Source: Chaenocephalus aceratus
Lineage: Eukaryota; Chordata; Actinopteri; Perciformes; Channichthyidae
Length of the DNA stretch: 64,000 bases
Assembly: GCA_023974075.1 (NCBI GenBank)
Contig: CM043800.1
Location: 3,603,319-3,667,318, forward strand
Direction of reading: 5' to 3'
Shown: piece after piece, positions 10,181 through 21,649 of the stretch
Position numbering within the stretch: position 1 is the stretch's first letter
Layout of the letters: each line of letters opens with the position of its first letter
The notes under the pieces: model-generated
Database searches by the model: none
Told to the model about the DNA's origin: nothing
Seen by the model: only the letters and a program-made list of their open reading frames with translations
Position numbers and translations under genes: made by a program

Positions 10181-10815
10181 GGCGCGTTCACACTGCGGTA
10201 CTTTTCCCACAAAGGTTCATGCGAACTTAGTTCATGATCGCGTTCACACCAAAAAGAGCCGGTACTAAAAGTAGTTCATGCGAACCTTTTTGCCCCCTCG
10301 AAAGTCCCTGCTAGAGAGCAGGGACTTTCGAGCGGCTCTTTTGTGAGAAAAGAGCTATATTTCTGATTGGCTGGGCGGATTGCAAACCACGCCCCGTAAA
10401 ACTCCCAAAAAGTTTTGTGAAGCCGCCATTTTATTATCCTCGCATTAGCATTATTAGCATTAGCATTAGCCCAGCGCAGAAACGCAGAGAGACTAACTTA
10501 TGGCAACACAAAATAAAACATGGGAGTGGTGGAGATGAGGAGGTGTCGGCGTTCTGGCGGAAGCCAGTCCCCAACTCCGGGGACTTCCAGCTGGGGACTT
10601 TGGGCGGCAGTATACGCCGTGAAGTGGTTGGCGGCCTGCCAGTAAACCCAAAGCAGAAGAAGAAGTGACGTCAGCGGCTTCATTTGCCTAATCCACCCCC
10701 AGGGACTTTTTCCGGTGTGAACGCGATCTGTACTTAGTTCATGAGAACTAAAGAGTTCGCATGAACTAAGTTCGCATGAACCTTTGTGGGAAAAGTACCG
10801 CAGTGTGAATGCGCC
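10181..10815. mobile_element. Harbinger-type MITE with ~50-bp inverted repeats
   Basis: Left end GGCGCGTTCACACTGCGGTA and the reverse complement of the right end GGCGCATTCACACTGCGGTA match, and identity runs on for about 50 bp (CTTTTCCCACAAAGGTTCAT, GCGAACTTAGTTCATG). The interior at 10441-10670 is homologous to 58048-58264, where the start of a Myb-like Harbinger protein is readable. Here that start is frameshifted after about 11 codons. No clear TSD can be fixed (AAA versus TAA). Confidence 0.75.
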
Positions 10816-11574
10816 TAAAGATTCATTACAGTCGAGGTGTGATGTGTCCACTTAAGCTAGCGGAAGTCAAATTCAACTTAATTGTCAATCATCAGTGTGT
10901 GTGTGTGTGATACAAACTTGAAATCGAAATGCTGTTTCTCACGATCCCGAGTTATTCCTATACAACCAAACATAGACACATATAGACAAATTCCCACATT
11001 AAGAGGCATCAATAAAAAAAATATATATAGTCAATATATACAAAAATAACAGTCACTTATAAACGGATGAAGATGAATGTATTAAAGTAAAAATATGTAC
11101 ACTAGTGCAAATTGTTAGGGAATAATTCTGTCTTTACTTTAGATATTTAACCTATTCTGTGTGTTGACGTTTACGACCAAACCCTGGCTCTGTTATCTCT
11201 CTTAAGGAATGGGAGGCTCCAGCTATCTTGATAAACCAGTTTAACTCTCGGTCACAAAATGGTTTACAGCTGTGGGAACACTGGCTTCGAGGCCATTAAG
11301 TGTCAGACGCAAGTGATTCAGGGTGCCCAGCTGTTTAGTCTATCTCCCCAAATATGTTGTTTACTCTCTCTGAACTAGTTAAAAGGGCTATCGAGAGAGA
11401 GGCGCGGCAGATTTGACATGGCAACCCACCCATGCAGTCAGAACCTTTGACTGTGTGACTTGTGATGTGAATTTCTCCGGCCGATGCTTGTATTAAAGAT
11501 CTGTGTTTGACATCAAAGCTCCAACTGCCCGTGTCTCTCTGAGTCCTGACTCTCCATTGCTGCAGAAGTTTCCC
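10816..11574. other. Unassigned interval
   Basis: A short (GT)n run near 10896-10909; otherwise nothing identifiable on either strand. Confidence 0.35.
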
Positions 11575-11775
11575 TTACACAAATGATTGTCCATAGTACA
11601 AAGCCGTCTGTAAAGCCGTTGTGTCCTTGGGCAAGACACTTCACCTGAACTTGCTCATGTGGGTATTGTCCACAGTACATGACCATTGCATGTATGTGTA
11701 ATGTGTATTTGTGAAGCGCTTTGAGCATCTGGAAAAGCGCTATAATAAATATAAGGAATTATTATTTTTATTATT
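11575..11775 (+). repeat. SINE/L2-type 3' tail
   Basis: Reads ...CCTTGGGCAAGACACTTCACC...GAAGCGCTTTGAGCATCTGG AAAAGCGCTATAATAAATAT... followed by ATTATT repeats. This GGGCAAGACACTT / AAGCGCTATATAAAT combination is the conserved 3' end of vertebrate L2-related LINEs and SINEs. No coding part is left. Confidence 0.65.
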
Positions 11776-11968
11776 TAGTAGCGTAGTTAAAGTGTCTGGT
11801 GCTGGATGTCTTTCTCTCTCTGTGTTTGTGGGGGACAGAGCCCAGTTGCACCCTGGTTGAAGACAGTGGTTATGCTGATGATGCGTTTCCCTCTGTATAG
11901 GTGTGAAACAAGGTATTGCTGTATAATAGCATTACACCTAAAGCATGACCCCTGGACATAGTTTTTAA

Positions 11969-12382
11969 GGTCTCCTATTATAGTCTTTGTCAACAGTATA
12001 TTACAGGTCTCAGATACAGGTCTGTACAGAACATGTCTGAAATACCAAACAGATAATTGCAGCCTCTCTGTAAATCCCCTCGTTTCAGCCCTGTTCCAAA
12101 CGTGCTGATTCTGTGTCTGTAGCTTTAAATGCTAATGAGCTGCTGCTGCTGGCCACGCCCCTCTGAGACGTGATAGGTTTAAAAAAGGTGATAAGGTGGG
12201 GGGATGATACGTTGGTTGGTTATTGGCCAAACTAAATTATGACATCACAAAGTGGCCAAAAAAAAGTTGTTTACATACATTAGATGGATCAGGACAAAAA
12301 AGTCTAAATCTCTTAACACAGAGGGGACACATATTTAGGTATAAAATACATGAAAAGGTGGATTTTGCATAATAGGTGACCT
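11969..12382. mobile_element. TTAA-flanked MITE, family 1 (copy c)
   Basis: Left end TTAA|GGTCTCCTATTATAG and right end GCATAATAGGTGACCT|TTAA. The interior (CTAATGAGCTGCTGCTGCTGG, GGCCAAACTAAATTATGACA) is non-coding. The right-hand TTAA (12383-12386) is shared with the next element. Confidence 0.8.
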
Positions 12383-12386
12383 TTAA

Positions 12387-12768
12387 AGGTGGGTTAGGTA
12401 ACTTTGGAGAAACCAGCTCGAGTGCGCGATAATTTGAAAATACACAGCCGGAAAAGATCTGCCACTTCCTCACAGAGCCCTTCCTCCATCACACACGAAC
12501 GCACACATGACCAATGAGGGCACGAGATAAGTTTGTGCCCAGATGGAAGGCTGACAGGCAGCTAGGCCATCCAGTTACTTTAGCCGGGCCGGCTAAAATG
12601 ATTGGTCATGCTTTTTACAGCGCCACAGCTTCCACAGATGACATTTTTTAATGGATTTTTTGTCAAAGCACTTCAGATATTCATTGCTATCGGGATGTTA
12701 AGAGCATTCCATGGAATATAACAAAAAGTATATCTCGAGCCGGTTTCTCAAACTTACCTACCGCTCCT
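12387..12768. mobile_element. TTAA MITE, family 2 (copy 2)
   Basis: Lies between TTAA 12383-12386 and TTAA 12769-12772, with ends AGGTGGGTTAGGT and ACCTACCGCTCCT. Relative to copies 1 and 3 its interior is inverted (GCCCTTCCTCCATCACACAC before ATGGAATATAACAAAAAG). Its left TTAA is the right TTAA of the family-1 MITE, as expected if one inserted at the other's target duplication. Confidence 0.85.
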
Positions 12769-12772
12769 TTAA

Positions 12773-13516
12773 GACTTTTAACATTACAGTTGTGTTGTTT
12801 TAAAACCTTGTCATTACCAAATATATTCTTTCAGTCCACAAGATTATATTTTGTATATCTTGTTATATTTCATTAGATTTTGAAGCAGTGAATCTGTTTT
12901 AAAGTAATATGATCAATAGAATATTTGCATGACTTCAAAATAATCAACTGCAAAGTGAACCATCTTTCTGAAATGACTTCAGTTTGTAATCTCACATGGA
13001 CGGCTGCCGTCCAGCTGAGTCCTCCAGCTCTTTAACACATCACTGACTATTGTCAATAAAACCAACATTACTCCCCCATTTTAAATTACGCCAATGATTT
13101 TATCTGCCTCAGGCAAGCTCAGACATTTTAAATGTGTTTTTATAAGATATTCAGTTATCAGGTATCTTTGTTGTTGTATGCATACATTTTGGGAGTGCCT
13201 GCATTTCTCCGGCTCTGATATATTCACTTTGCCTGTTGGGGTTGGTGTAATGACTTGTTTCTTACAATTCTTACAATTACAATTAAAACATATATGTTTG
13301 TCTATGACCCGAGAACAACTCTTTTCTGATCGGACAGATTGTACCATCCAAAGTGTTGAAGTCAACAAGGAAATCAGCAGCATGTGCTATACTCTATTTT
13401 TAAGTGTCCTTTTGTGTTGTATTGAGGTGTGCCTTTTAAGTTAAAGGAAAAGTGTGTTTTTAAAAAAATCACAAGAACAAAGGACACAAACAGGAATCAC
13501 AAGTCATGATAGTGGC
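12773..13516. other. Unassigned interval
   Basis: Two overlapping frames on opposite strands (13081-13383 minus, 13094-13444 plus) have no recognisable motif. No element ends found. Confidence 0.35.
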
Positions 13517-13547
<31 letters not shown>

Positions 13548-13613
13548 CACAACACACACACACCAACACACACACACACACACACACACACCACACACAC
13601 ACACACACACACA
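13517..13613. repeat. (CA)n microsatellite
   Basis: Imperfect CA repeat interrupted by single extra C or A bases. The His-Thr-rich frames across it are artefacts of the repeat. Confidence 0.95.
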
Positions 13614-13859
13614 GTTACTTTTACAATTCCAGGCAGTAGAAAAGCATTTCCTTTAAATCAAGGTCATCAGTTAGTCATCAGCCACCTCCTGCTAAGGGGC
13701 AGGAGGAACCCGTGGACCCTAAATGTAAGTGTATGTCGTGGACCGATTTTAAAGATTCCCTTAATAGGTTCAATTATGACAGAGGCATGAATTCCAAAAA
13801 TATAACGCAGCTTTATGTAACAAGTGTTGAAAACAGTTTAAAATGTAAATTCATGGCAA
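13614..13859. other. Unassigned spacer before the RTE LINE
   Basis: A frame is open from 13712 into the LINE, but its first 50 codons show no family motif. The sequence could be part of the LINE 5'UTR or older flanking DNA. Confidence 0.35.
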
Positions 13860-14055
13860 ATTGGTCTCAGGCAAGGGGCCAGACTAAGATTGGTTCAAAA
13901 GACCTCATGCAAGGAAAAACAAGAAGTGAGGATACCCGGCCCGGAGGAAGCCCGGGGTCCTTTCTGGAGCCAGGCCCAGAAGGAGGACTCGTCGGCGAGC
14001 GTCTGGTGGCCGGGCTTGCCACGGAGCCCGGCCGGGCCCAGCCCGAAAAGGTAAC

Positions 14056-15678
14056 GTGGGCAACACCTCCGCTGCTCCCTCCCGCGGGCCCACCACCTAC
14101 GGGAAACAACGATGGGGTCGGGTGCGCTGCCAGAAGGGTGGCAGTGAAAGCGGAGGGTCTCGACGGACCAGACCCGGGCGGCAGAAGCTGGCTTTGGGGA
14201 CGTGGAACGTCACCTCTCTGGGGGGGAAGGAGCCGGAGCTTGTGCGGGAGGTGGAGCGGTACCAGTTGGATCTGGTTGGGCTCCACCTCTACGCACAGCG
14301 TCGGCTCTGGAACCTTACTTCTGGATAGGGGTTGGACTCTATTCTTCTCCGGAGTTGCTCAAGGTGTGAGGCGCCGGGCGGGTGTGGGGATACTCACAAG
14401 TCCCCGGTTAGGTGCTTCGTTGTTGGAGTTTACCCCAGTGGACGAGAGGGTCGCCTCCCTACGCCTGCGGGTTATGGGGGGGAAAACTCTGACTTTGTGT
14501 GTGCTTATGCACCCAACAGCAGTTCAGAGTATACGGCCTTCTTGGAGACCCTGGAAAGAGTCCTGTATGGGGCTCCTGAAGGGGACTCTTTAATCTTGCT
14601 GGGAGACTTCAACGCACATGTGGGCAATGATGGAGACACTTGGAGGGGCGTGATTGGGAGGAACGGCCCCCCTGATCTGAACCGGAGTGGTGGTTTGTTA
14701 CTGGACTTCTGTGCTAGTCATGGATTGGCCATAACAAACACCATGTTCGAACATAAGGATGCTCATAAGTGTACGTGGTACCAGAGCACCCTAGGCAGAA
14801 GGTCCATGATCGATTTCGTTATCGTATCATCGGACCTGAGGCCGTATGTTTTGGACACTCGGGTAAAGAGAGGGGCGGAGTTGTCAACTGATCACCATCT
14901 GGTGGTGAGTTGGGTCGAGTGGCGGGGGAAGCCTCTGGATAGACCTGGTAAGCCCAAACGTGTAGTTCGGGTGAACTGGGAACGTCTGGAGGAGGCCCAA
15001 GTTCAGGAGGCCTTCAACTCGCACCTCCGGCGGAGCTTTTCGTGCATTCCTGTGGAGGTTGGGGACATTGAACCAGAGTGGTCGGTGTTCAAAGCCTCTA
15101 TTGCCGAAGCCGCGGCGGGGAGCTGTGGTCTCAAGGTCCTAGGTGCCTCAAGGGGCGGTAACCCTCGAACCTCCTGGTGGACACCGGTGGTCAGGGAAGC
15201 CGTCCGACTGAAGAAGGAGGCCTTCAGGGATTTGTTATCCCGGGGGACTCCCGAGGCAGTTGCAAGGTACCGACAGGCCCGAAGGGCAGCAGCCTCATCC
15301 GTGGCCGAGGCAAAGCAGCGGGTGTGGGAGAAGTTCGGAGAAGACATGGAGAAGGACTTTCGGGCGGCACCAAAGTTGTTCTGGAAAACTGTCCGACACC
15401 TCAGGAGGGGGAAGCAGGGAACCATCCAAGCTGTGTACAGTAAGGATGGGACGTTGTTGACCTCAACTGATGGAGTGTTAGGGCGTTGGAAGGAACACTT
15501 TGAGGAACTCCTGAACCCGACAACTCCGCCCTCTATGTTAGAGGCAGAGCTGGAGTATGACGGGGGATCAACACCAATCTCCCGGGGGGAGGTCACTGAG
15601 GTCGTCAAACAACTCCACAGTGGCAAAGCCCCGGGGGTGGATGAGATCCCCGGAAATGCTGAAGGCTCTGGGTGTTGA
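14056..15678 (+). pseudogene. RTE LINE endonuclease and linker (frameshifted)
   Basis: Endonuclease/exonuclease/phosphatase-fold domain that nicks target DNA for target-primed reverse transcription. Visible motifs are GTWNVTSL near 14197, [14 protein letters not shown] near 14598 (catalytic Asp/Asn region), a [16 protein letters not shown] segment near 14773-14820, and STDHHLV near 14888 (catalytic Asp-His pair). The frame starting at 14056 runs into TAG at 14326, but the sense of the protein moves to another frame at about 14275-14485 and back at about 14487. There are therefore two compensating frameshifts within the domain. The linker that follows ends [12 protein letters not shown], where a further shift breaks the frame near 15645. 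Confidence 0.88.
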
Positions 15679-17088
15679 GGGACTGTCATGGTTGACACGT
15701 CTCATCAACGTTGCGTGGAAGTCGGAAACAGTGCCAAAGGAGTGGCAGACCGGGGTGGTGGTTCCCCTTTTTAAAAAGGGGGATCAGGGGTGTGTGCCAA
15801 TTACAGAGGCATCACACTACTCAGCCTCCCCGGGAAAGTTTACTCCAAGGTACTCGAAAGGAGGGTCAGGCCGATTGTCGAACCTCAGATTGAGGAGGAA
15901 CAATGCGGATTCCGTCCTGGTCGTGGAACGACGGATCAGCTTTTTACTCTCGCAAGGATCCTGGATGGGGCTTGGGAGTACGCTTATCCGGTCTACATGT
16001 GTTTTGTAGACTTGGAGAAGGCGTATGACCGAGTTCCCAGGGAGTTACTGTGGGAGGTGCTGCGGGAGTATGGGGTGAGGGGGTCTCTACTCAGGGCCAT
16101 CCAATCTCTGTACTCCCAAAGCGAGAGCTGTGTCCGGGTCCTCGGCAGTAAGTCGGATCCATTTCCGGTGAGGGTTGGCCTCCGCCAGGGCTGCGCTTTG
16201 TCAACAATCCTGTTTGTAATATACATGGATCGGATTTCGAGGCGTAGTCGTGGGGGAGGGGGTCTGCGGTTCGGTGGACTAAGGATTGCACCACTGCTTT
16301 TTGCAGATGATGTGGTTCTGATGGCTTCATCGGTCTGCGACCTTCAGCACTCACTGGATCGGTTCGCAACCGAGTGTGAAGCGGCTGGGATGAGGATCAG
16401 CACCTCCAAATCTGAGGCCATGGTTCTCAGCAGGAAACCGATGGACTGTCCACTCCAAGTAGGGAATGAGTCCTTACCCCAAGTGAAGGAGTTCAAGTAT
16501 CTCGGGGTCTTGTTCTCGAGTGAGGGAACAATGGAGCGTGAGATGGGCCGGAGAATCGGAGCAGCGGGAGCGGTACTGCAGTCGCTTTACCGCACCGTTG
16601 TGATGAAAAGGGAGCTGAGCCAGAAGGCAAAGCTCTCTGTCTACCGGGCCATTTTCGTTCCTACCCTCACCTATGGTCATGAAGGATGGGTCATGACCGA
16701 AAGAACGAGATCGCGGATACAAGCGGCCGAGATGGGTTTCCTCCGCCGGGTGGCTGGTGTCTCCCTTAGGGATAAGGTGAGAAGTTCGGTCATCAGGGAG
16801 GGACTCGGAGTTGAGCCGCTCCTCCTTCGCGTCGAAAGAAGCCAGTTGAGGTGGTTCGGGCACCTAGTTAGGATGCCACCTGGGCGCCTCCCTAGGGAGG
16901 TGTTCCAGGCACGTCCAGCTGGGAAGAGACCAAGGGGTAGACCTAGGACCAGGTGGAGGGATTATATCTCTTCGCTGGCCTGGGAGCGCCTTGGTATCCC
17001 CCAGTCAGAGCTGGTTGATGTCGCCAGGGAAAAGACAGTTTGGGGCTCTCTGCTGGAACTGCTACCCCCGCGACCCGACCACGGATAA
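15640..17088 (+). pseudogene. RTE LINE reverse transcriptase (frameshifted)
   Basis: Reverse transcriptase domain that copies LINE RNA at the nicked target. The segment [19 protein letters not shown] lies in the frame of 15557-16009, and sense then returns to the frame of 15790-17088 at about 15788. From there 432 codons are open: NYRGITLLSLPGKVYSKV, EEEQCGFRPGRGTTDQLF, CFVDLEKAYDRVP, VGLRQGCALS, the catalytic FADD box at 16300-16311, then EFKYLGVLFSSEG and a C-terminal region with GRPRTRWRDY. All core motifs remain, which suggests fairly recent loss of function. The minus-strand frames overlapping this stretch are shadows. Confidence 0.9.
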
Positions 17089-17469
17089 GCGGGAGAAGAT
17101 GGATGGATGGATGGATGTAAAGTGTTAAAAAGGCAAATATACAGTGCCTGCTAATCGTGAGGGACAAAAACAACAAAAGCCACACACCAAAACAACAAAA
17201 GCATCCAATATTCAAACCACAATCTCTATAAAATAATAACAGTGAGATATTTAGCATCAGTGCCGTAACAAGGTTGTGATTGGCCCCGGTGCAAATATTG
17301 ATTTGGGGCCCCCATCGCCCCAAGCATAAGTGCACACTGATGCCCTCAAACACGCACGGACATACACAACCACTCAGAAGTGCCACATGTAGGCTATCAA
17401 CAACAGCCTGCTCTGGCCTGACAGTGAACAGTGAACTAAGAAGAGGATTACACCTGTTTCCTTGATGTT

Positions 17470-19060
17470 TGTCTCTGGGGAATTGGCCGGAAGGCCTACA
17501 TGGACCGGTTGCTATAATATAGCTTTCGATCTTGGCGTCGGGGTCTCATGGCAGCGCGTGCACAACGCGAGGCTCAGCGTCTCTCTAGAATTAGCAAAAT
17601 AGTATTTATTTGTCTACTTTTATTAAGTTTGTTCACACGGAACAGCCTTTCACTAACTTCATACAGCCGACAACAACTCCTGGACATTGGACTATGCCAT
17701 TCCAACTCTTTAACAGATGATCTCCGTATCATTCCGGAGATCGCCAGATCACCGGAGCCTGCTCAGTCTACTCTGCCGAGCGGAAGTGCCCACAGGCGGC
17801 GTAGAGACCGTAAACATAGGCGGGGGAGGAGGGCTAAGAGCTAGGCTGAAGCTAACACCGCATCGGCTCGCCCTACCCAGCATTTTCCTCGCCAATCTGC
17901 GGTCTATAATGAACAAAATGGATGAGATACGACTACGCATCGTCACCACAAACGGATGATGGACTGCAACATCATGGAAACATGGCTAAACAGCGGCGTT
18001 CCCAATAGTGCCGTTGAGCTAACTGGGCGTAACCTCTTCAGAGCAGACAGATCAGCTGACGACTCCGGTAAGACCAGGGGAGGGGGGCTGTGCATGTATG
18101 TAAACAAAGCATGGTGTAAAGACTCGGCTATTGTCAGAAGTCACTGCTCAGCTCATCTGGAATATCTTTTTATTAAATGCAGACCCTTCTATCAACCCAG
18201 AGAGTTCACAGCAATCCTAGTAATAGCCGTATATTTAGCCCCAGATGCTAATGCTAAAATTGCAATGAAAGAACTGCACACAGCCATTAGCCAACAACAA
18301 ACTGCACACCCTGAGGCAGCTTTCATTGTTGCGGGTGATTTCAATCACTCCTGTTTGAAGGCTGTACTCCCCAAATTCCGACAACATGTCTCCTACCCCA
18401 CGAGAGGCAACAAAACATTGGATCATGTTTACACCAACATGGCCAATGCATACAATGCCATCCCCCTCCCCCACCTGGGTCAGTCTGACCACCTCTCACT
18501 GTTCCTTTACCCCACATACACACCACTCATCAAATGTGTGAAACCCACAGTGAGGACTGTCAAGGTATGGCCTGAGGAGGCAGACTCGATGCTACAGGAC
18601 AAGTGCTACACACAGCCTGGAGTGTGTTTGCCACCCAGGCCACCTTGGATTCCCATACAGACATTGACCACTACGCCTCCTCCATACTGGACTACATCAG
18701 CACCACCATAAACAGTGTCACCACTCTGAAGCAGATAACAACGTACCCAAACCAGAAGCCGTAGATGAATAAAGAAGTTCGCCAACTACTGAAAGCACGA
18801 AACATCGCCTTCAGATCAGGTGACGAACGGGCTTACAGTTTATCCAGGGCTCACCTAAAGAAGGGCATTAGGAAGGCCAAGCACTGCTACAAACTGAGGA
18901 TTGAGGAGCACTTCAATAACTCCGACCCCCGAAGAATGTGGCCGGGCATTCAGGCCATCACTGACTACAAACCCACCACTCTCTCGTCAAATGACGTCTC
19001 CTTCCTCAACGAGCTGAATGATTTCTATGCTCGCTTCGACAGGGACAACCAGGACACTAA
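17470..19060 (+). mobile_element. L2-type LINE, 5' part
   Basis: First half of a CR1/L2-superfamily non-LTR retrotransposon, interrupted by a Harbinger element at 19061 and resumed at 21955. The 5' limit is approximate (the sequence before about 17470 belongs to the surrounding hAT). Continuity is shown by the 3-bp TAA duplication of the Harbinger and by the reading frame resuming in the expected LINE linker. Confidence 0.85.
17548..19057 (+). pseudogene. L2-type LINE endonuclease region (degenerate)
   Basis: Begins with an ATG frame (SYSRQQLLDIGL, then an Arg-rich stretch), shifts frame near 17820, continues LPSIFLANLRSIMNKMDE, meets stops near 17958, and continues from 17971 with endonuclease sequence: GGGLCMYVNKAWCKDS, YLFIKCRPFY, FIVAGDFNHSC near 18324 and LGQSDHLSLF near 18475 (catalytic region). 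Another frame change follows near 18590. The linker to the RT, with KKGIRKAKHCYKLRIEEHFN and DPRRMWPGIQAITDYK, runs to the Harbinger insertion. Nonfunctional. Confidence 0.85.
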
Positions 19061-19079
19061 TGGCGCATTTCCACTGCAG

Positions 19080-19136
19080 CGGGGGGGGGTGGGGTTGGTG
19101 GGGTGGTTGGTGGGTGGTGGTGGTGGGTGGTGGTAG
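19080..19136 (+). repeat. G-rich simple tract inside the Harbinger left terminus
   Basis: About 55 bases of almost pure G and T with many GGG/GGTGG runs. It lies between the outer 23-bp terminal repeat and the subterminal motif, a position with no counterpart at the right end. It has the composition of a G-quadruplex former. Confidence 0.85.
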
Positions 19137-19368
19137 CACCGTTTAAGCGTCCCTAAGCGTCCTCGCTCAGGCCTCGGGCTGCCTCGCTGGCCGTCCCAGG
19201 CCGTGGCGCATTTCCATTACAGTTTAGGACCTGGGGTAGCAACGCAGTGTAGGCGGGGCGTCGGCTTTTTGGCGGGGTTTTTGGCGGGCTTTTTGGGCGG
19301 AGCGACGCTGGGTAAAACTGCAGTGGCGTCATTTTCAATGCGACACAACTCACAAAACACGCACAACA

Positions 19369-19596
19369 ATGGAGGATGTGGAAGCGATCGTTTTCTTGTT
19401 TATTGTGAAATCCATGGTGCTGACATGCTGTGCTCTGCATAACCTCTGCGAGAGTCATGGAGAGGACTATGATGATGGGTGGAATGCACCAGCAGCAGAG
19501 TCTCAAGGTGCAGAGGAGGAGGGCACTGACATCAGAGAGGGTTTGATGCGCTACCTGAATACCTACATATGCATTGTATTGTATTCATTGTATTGA
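19369..19596 (+). pseudogene. Harbinger transposase, internally deleted remnant
   Basis: A 75-codon frame opens MEDVEAIVFLFI and continues VKSMVLTCCALHNLCESHGED and DIREGLMRYLN. The CALHNLCE phrase followed by an acidic tail matches the C-terminal end of Harbinger DDE transposases (DDE_Tnp_4 family), while the first dozen residues look like a transposase N-terminus. The catalytic DDE core between them is missing, so this is a deletion product that cannot cut DNA. Tandem AATAAA strings just after the stop (from about 19600) could serve as poly(A) signal. Confidence 0.7.
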
Positions 19597-20523
19597 ACAT
19601 AAATAAATCTTTTTTTTTCATATACATGTGTTTGTCAAATGTTTTAAACAAATGTTATCTGAATTGAATATTTAGTAAATATTTGAATTTCAAGCACCAG
19701 TAAGTACTGCCCCATAATAAGAACATTTGAGGAAATATCAGATCATGAAAAGAAAATCCTTCTAATAAATTAAGCGAATATCAAAGCTAACTATAAACAT
19801 AAATACTAAAGTGTAAAACACAGCAAAACTATTCATAAATGCAAGTGTAAAATAGTGTGGACAATTGTAAACATGGATAGAGACTAAAGTATCCACAACA
19901 TAAAATAATATAACCTCAATCTTTCTTCTAGACATGTTAAAAGCTTGCTTGAATGGGTTATAGGTTTATTTTGTTCTCTCGTCTTTGAAGTATATAAGGA
20001 ATGTGTTGAACGAGGGTATTACAATTGAGCAATTTCTACATGTATTATGTATTTATCATGTATTCTTCATACTATTACAAAAAAACATGTAATAATGTTT
20101 TAGAGGAGGACCTCAAGCTAGCAAACTCAATTTCTTGCTTTAAATCTCTTAAAACTAAGGGGCTTTTTCCTAACTGATGGTGTTTGTTATTGCTTTATAA
20201 ATTCATGTATGTTTATATATTCTCTAAATCTGATTTGTTTCTGTGGGTGCCATTCATTATCAACAAGAGATAAGATAAGTCAAAGAAGTACTTTATTGAT
20301 GGCAGTATAAAAATACAAAACAAATGTTGTATCAAAAAGACATGCCATTAAACAATACAAATAAAAAATGTAAAACTGTATTGCAGCCAGCATAAATATA
20401 CATGGAATTGTAAATATAAAATGAACATTTTAAATAAAATAAATAAAAAGGAAGTACAAATGTTGCATTTAAAAATTAACTAGATAAAAATATATAATAT
20501 GTACAATAACTATTAAGGTTTTT
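19597..20523. other. Harbinger interior between the convergent genes
   Basis: AT-rich spacer between the 3' ends of the transposase remnant (plus) and the Myb-like gene (minus). Contains AGATAAGTCAAAGAAGTACTTTATTGATGG near 20270-20300, resembling a LINE/SINE tail read on the opposite strand. No gene seen. Confidence 0.45.
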
Positions 20524-21649
20524 TTAAGTATCACGGAGGAGACGGGCCACGTCGGCTGCCCAGTCATGGTGCCGTTCCTGCTGGGCCCGATCCTCTCCTC
20601 CTCGTTTCCTCTTGCCTGGGTGACAATAAGATAATAATAATTAGCAATAAGGAAAAAACACAGGACAGGTACAGGTCACACAAGGATATAAGAATAACAT
20701 GTATAAACAGAACAACAGAAAGGTGAACTAAAGAAAGTTCTGGCCCTAGATGTTTACAATGATTGTGAAAGTGAATTACATTATGTCCAGCCTGTTGATA
20801 ATGAATATAAATATATGTATATGATAGGATGTCACACACAACTGTACTAGCTGCTTACTAGCTAAGACTTTACTTGTAACAGAGCATTTCCACACAGTGG
20901 TATAGCTTATTTTAATTACTGACGATGGATGATCCAAGGTTTTAAAAAAACAAAACACAATTCCAGTCGTTTTGCCATTTCTATTTCTTACCTAGAACTA
21001 CACGCTGCGGTGTCGTGATGGCACTCGGTGTTGGTGGTTGAGTTGGTGTCGGTTCTTCGGCTGGTGTCTGTAGTCGAGTTGGGGTCCGTTCTGGATTCGA
21101 TGACGATGTGGACGGAACACTGCCATCAACCGTTGTTTGGGAATGTTCCTCCTCACGAGTTCCAATGTAATCATCTAGAACAGTAAAATGACTTGTTAAT
21201 TCCACAAACTACTGCAGCACAATACTAAATAGCAACAACAACTATAGAAAAGAAAAACTGAACGTAAACAATGGCACATATGGTGTTAGCAAACAATAGC
21301 TCTAGCTAAGGCTATCTGCCTAGGCTATCTGCCTTAGCTAGCTATGTAGCTCTTCGGGGCTCCATAAAAGCATGGGTTGTCGAACATTAATGTAAGGATA
21401 AAATAGACTTCTTTGTTAGAAGTGAGCGTACCTTGCAGGGACTCCAGTAAAGCCGTTGCCGTTTTCCCTACATCGCAGGAAAGTCCTCGAAAATCCGCGT
21501 TCGGACATCTGTGCAGAGACATCCTGGAACACTTTCACATTTCGCGTTGTTCCGTCGAGCTCCCGCTGGATTTTATCATCCCCAATGAGATGTAGGAACG
21601 TTGTCACCTCCTCGGTCGACCACGGTGTGCTTTTCTTCGACATTGCCAT
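20524..21649 (-). CDS. Harbinger Myb/SANT-like accessory protein, three exons
   Basis: Harbinger transposons encode a Myb-like protein that binds the element ends and helps import the transposase. On the minus strand, exon 1 runs 21649-21432 (start MAMSKKSTPWSTEEV, the Trp/Glu pattern of the Myb fold, then QRELDGTTRNVKVFQDVS and FLRCR) and ends at GCAAG|GTACGC. Exon 2 runs about 21174-20992 between TTCTAG and CTAG|GTAAGAAA, rich in Thr, Pro and Ser. Exon 3 runs 20615-20524 after CACCCAG (KRKRGGEDRAQQERHHDWAADV), ending in TAA. The exon 2-3 junction is in phase. The exon 1-2 junction, as I place it, is out of phase, so there is either a different donor or an inactivating indel. Neighbouring transposase is deleted. 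Confidence 0.72.

Larger units (their letters stand above)
13860..17118 (+). mobile_element. RTE-clade LINE (Rex3/Expander-like), near full length
   Basis: A non-LTR retrotransposon with a GC-rich 5' leader (13860-14055), an apurinic-type endonuclease domain, a reverse transcriptase and a (GATG)n 3' end at about 17098-17117 instead of poly(A), which is typical of fish RTE elements. There is no separate ORF1 and no RNase H. Upstream of the tail the coding part ends ...PPRPDHG and stop. Coding frames are broken in several places (see the two pseudogene entries), so this copy cannot make its protein. No TSD was identified. The neighbouring hAT begins only 140 bp downstream. Confidence 0.9.

Noticed and set aside
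15003..15698. 231-codon minus-strand frame opposite the RTE LINE
   Set aside because: Lies fully opposite the recognised endonuclease-RT linker and has no motif; the GC-rich LINE strand produces such shadows, as at 13867-14286 and 16474-16863.
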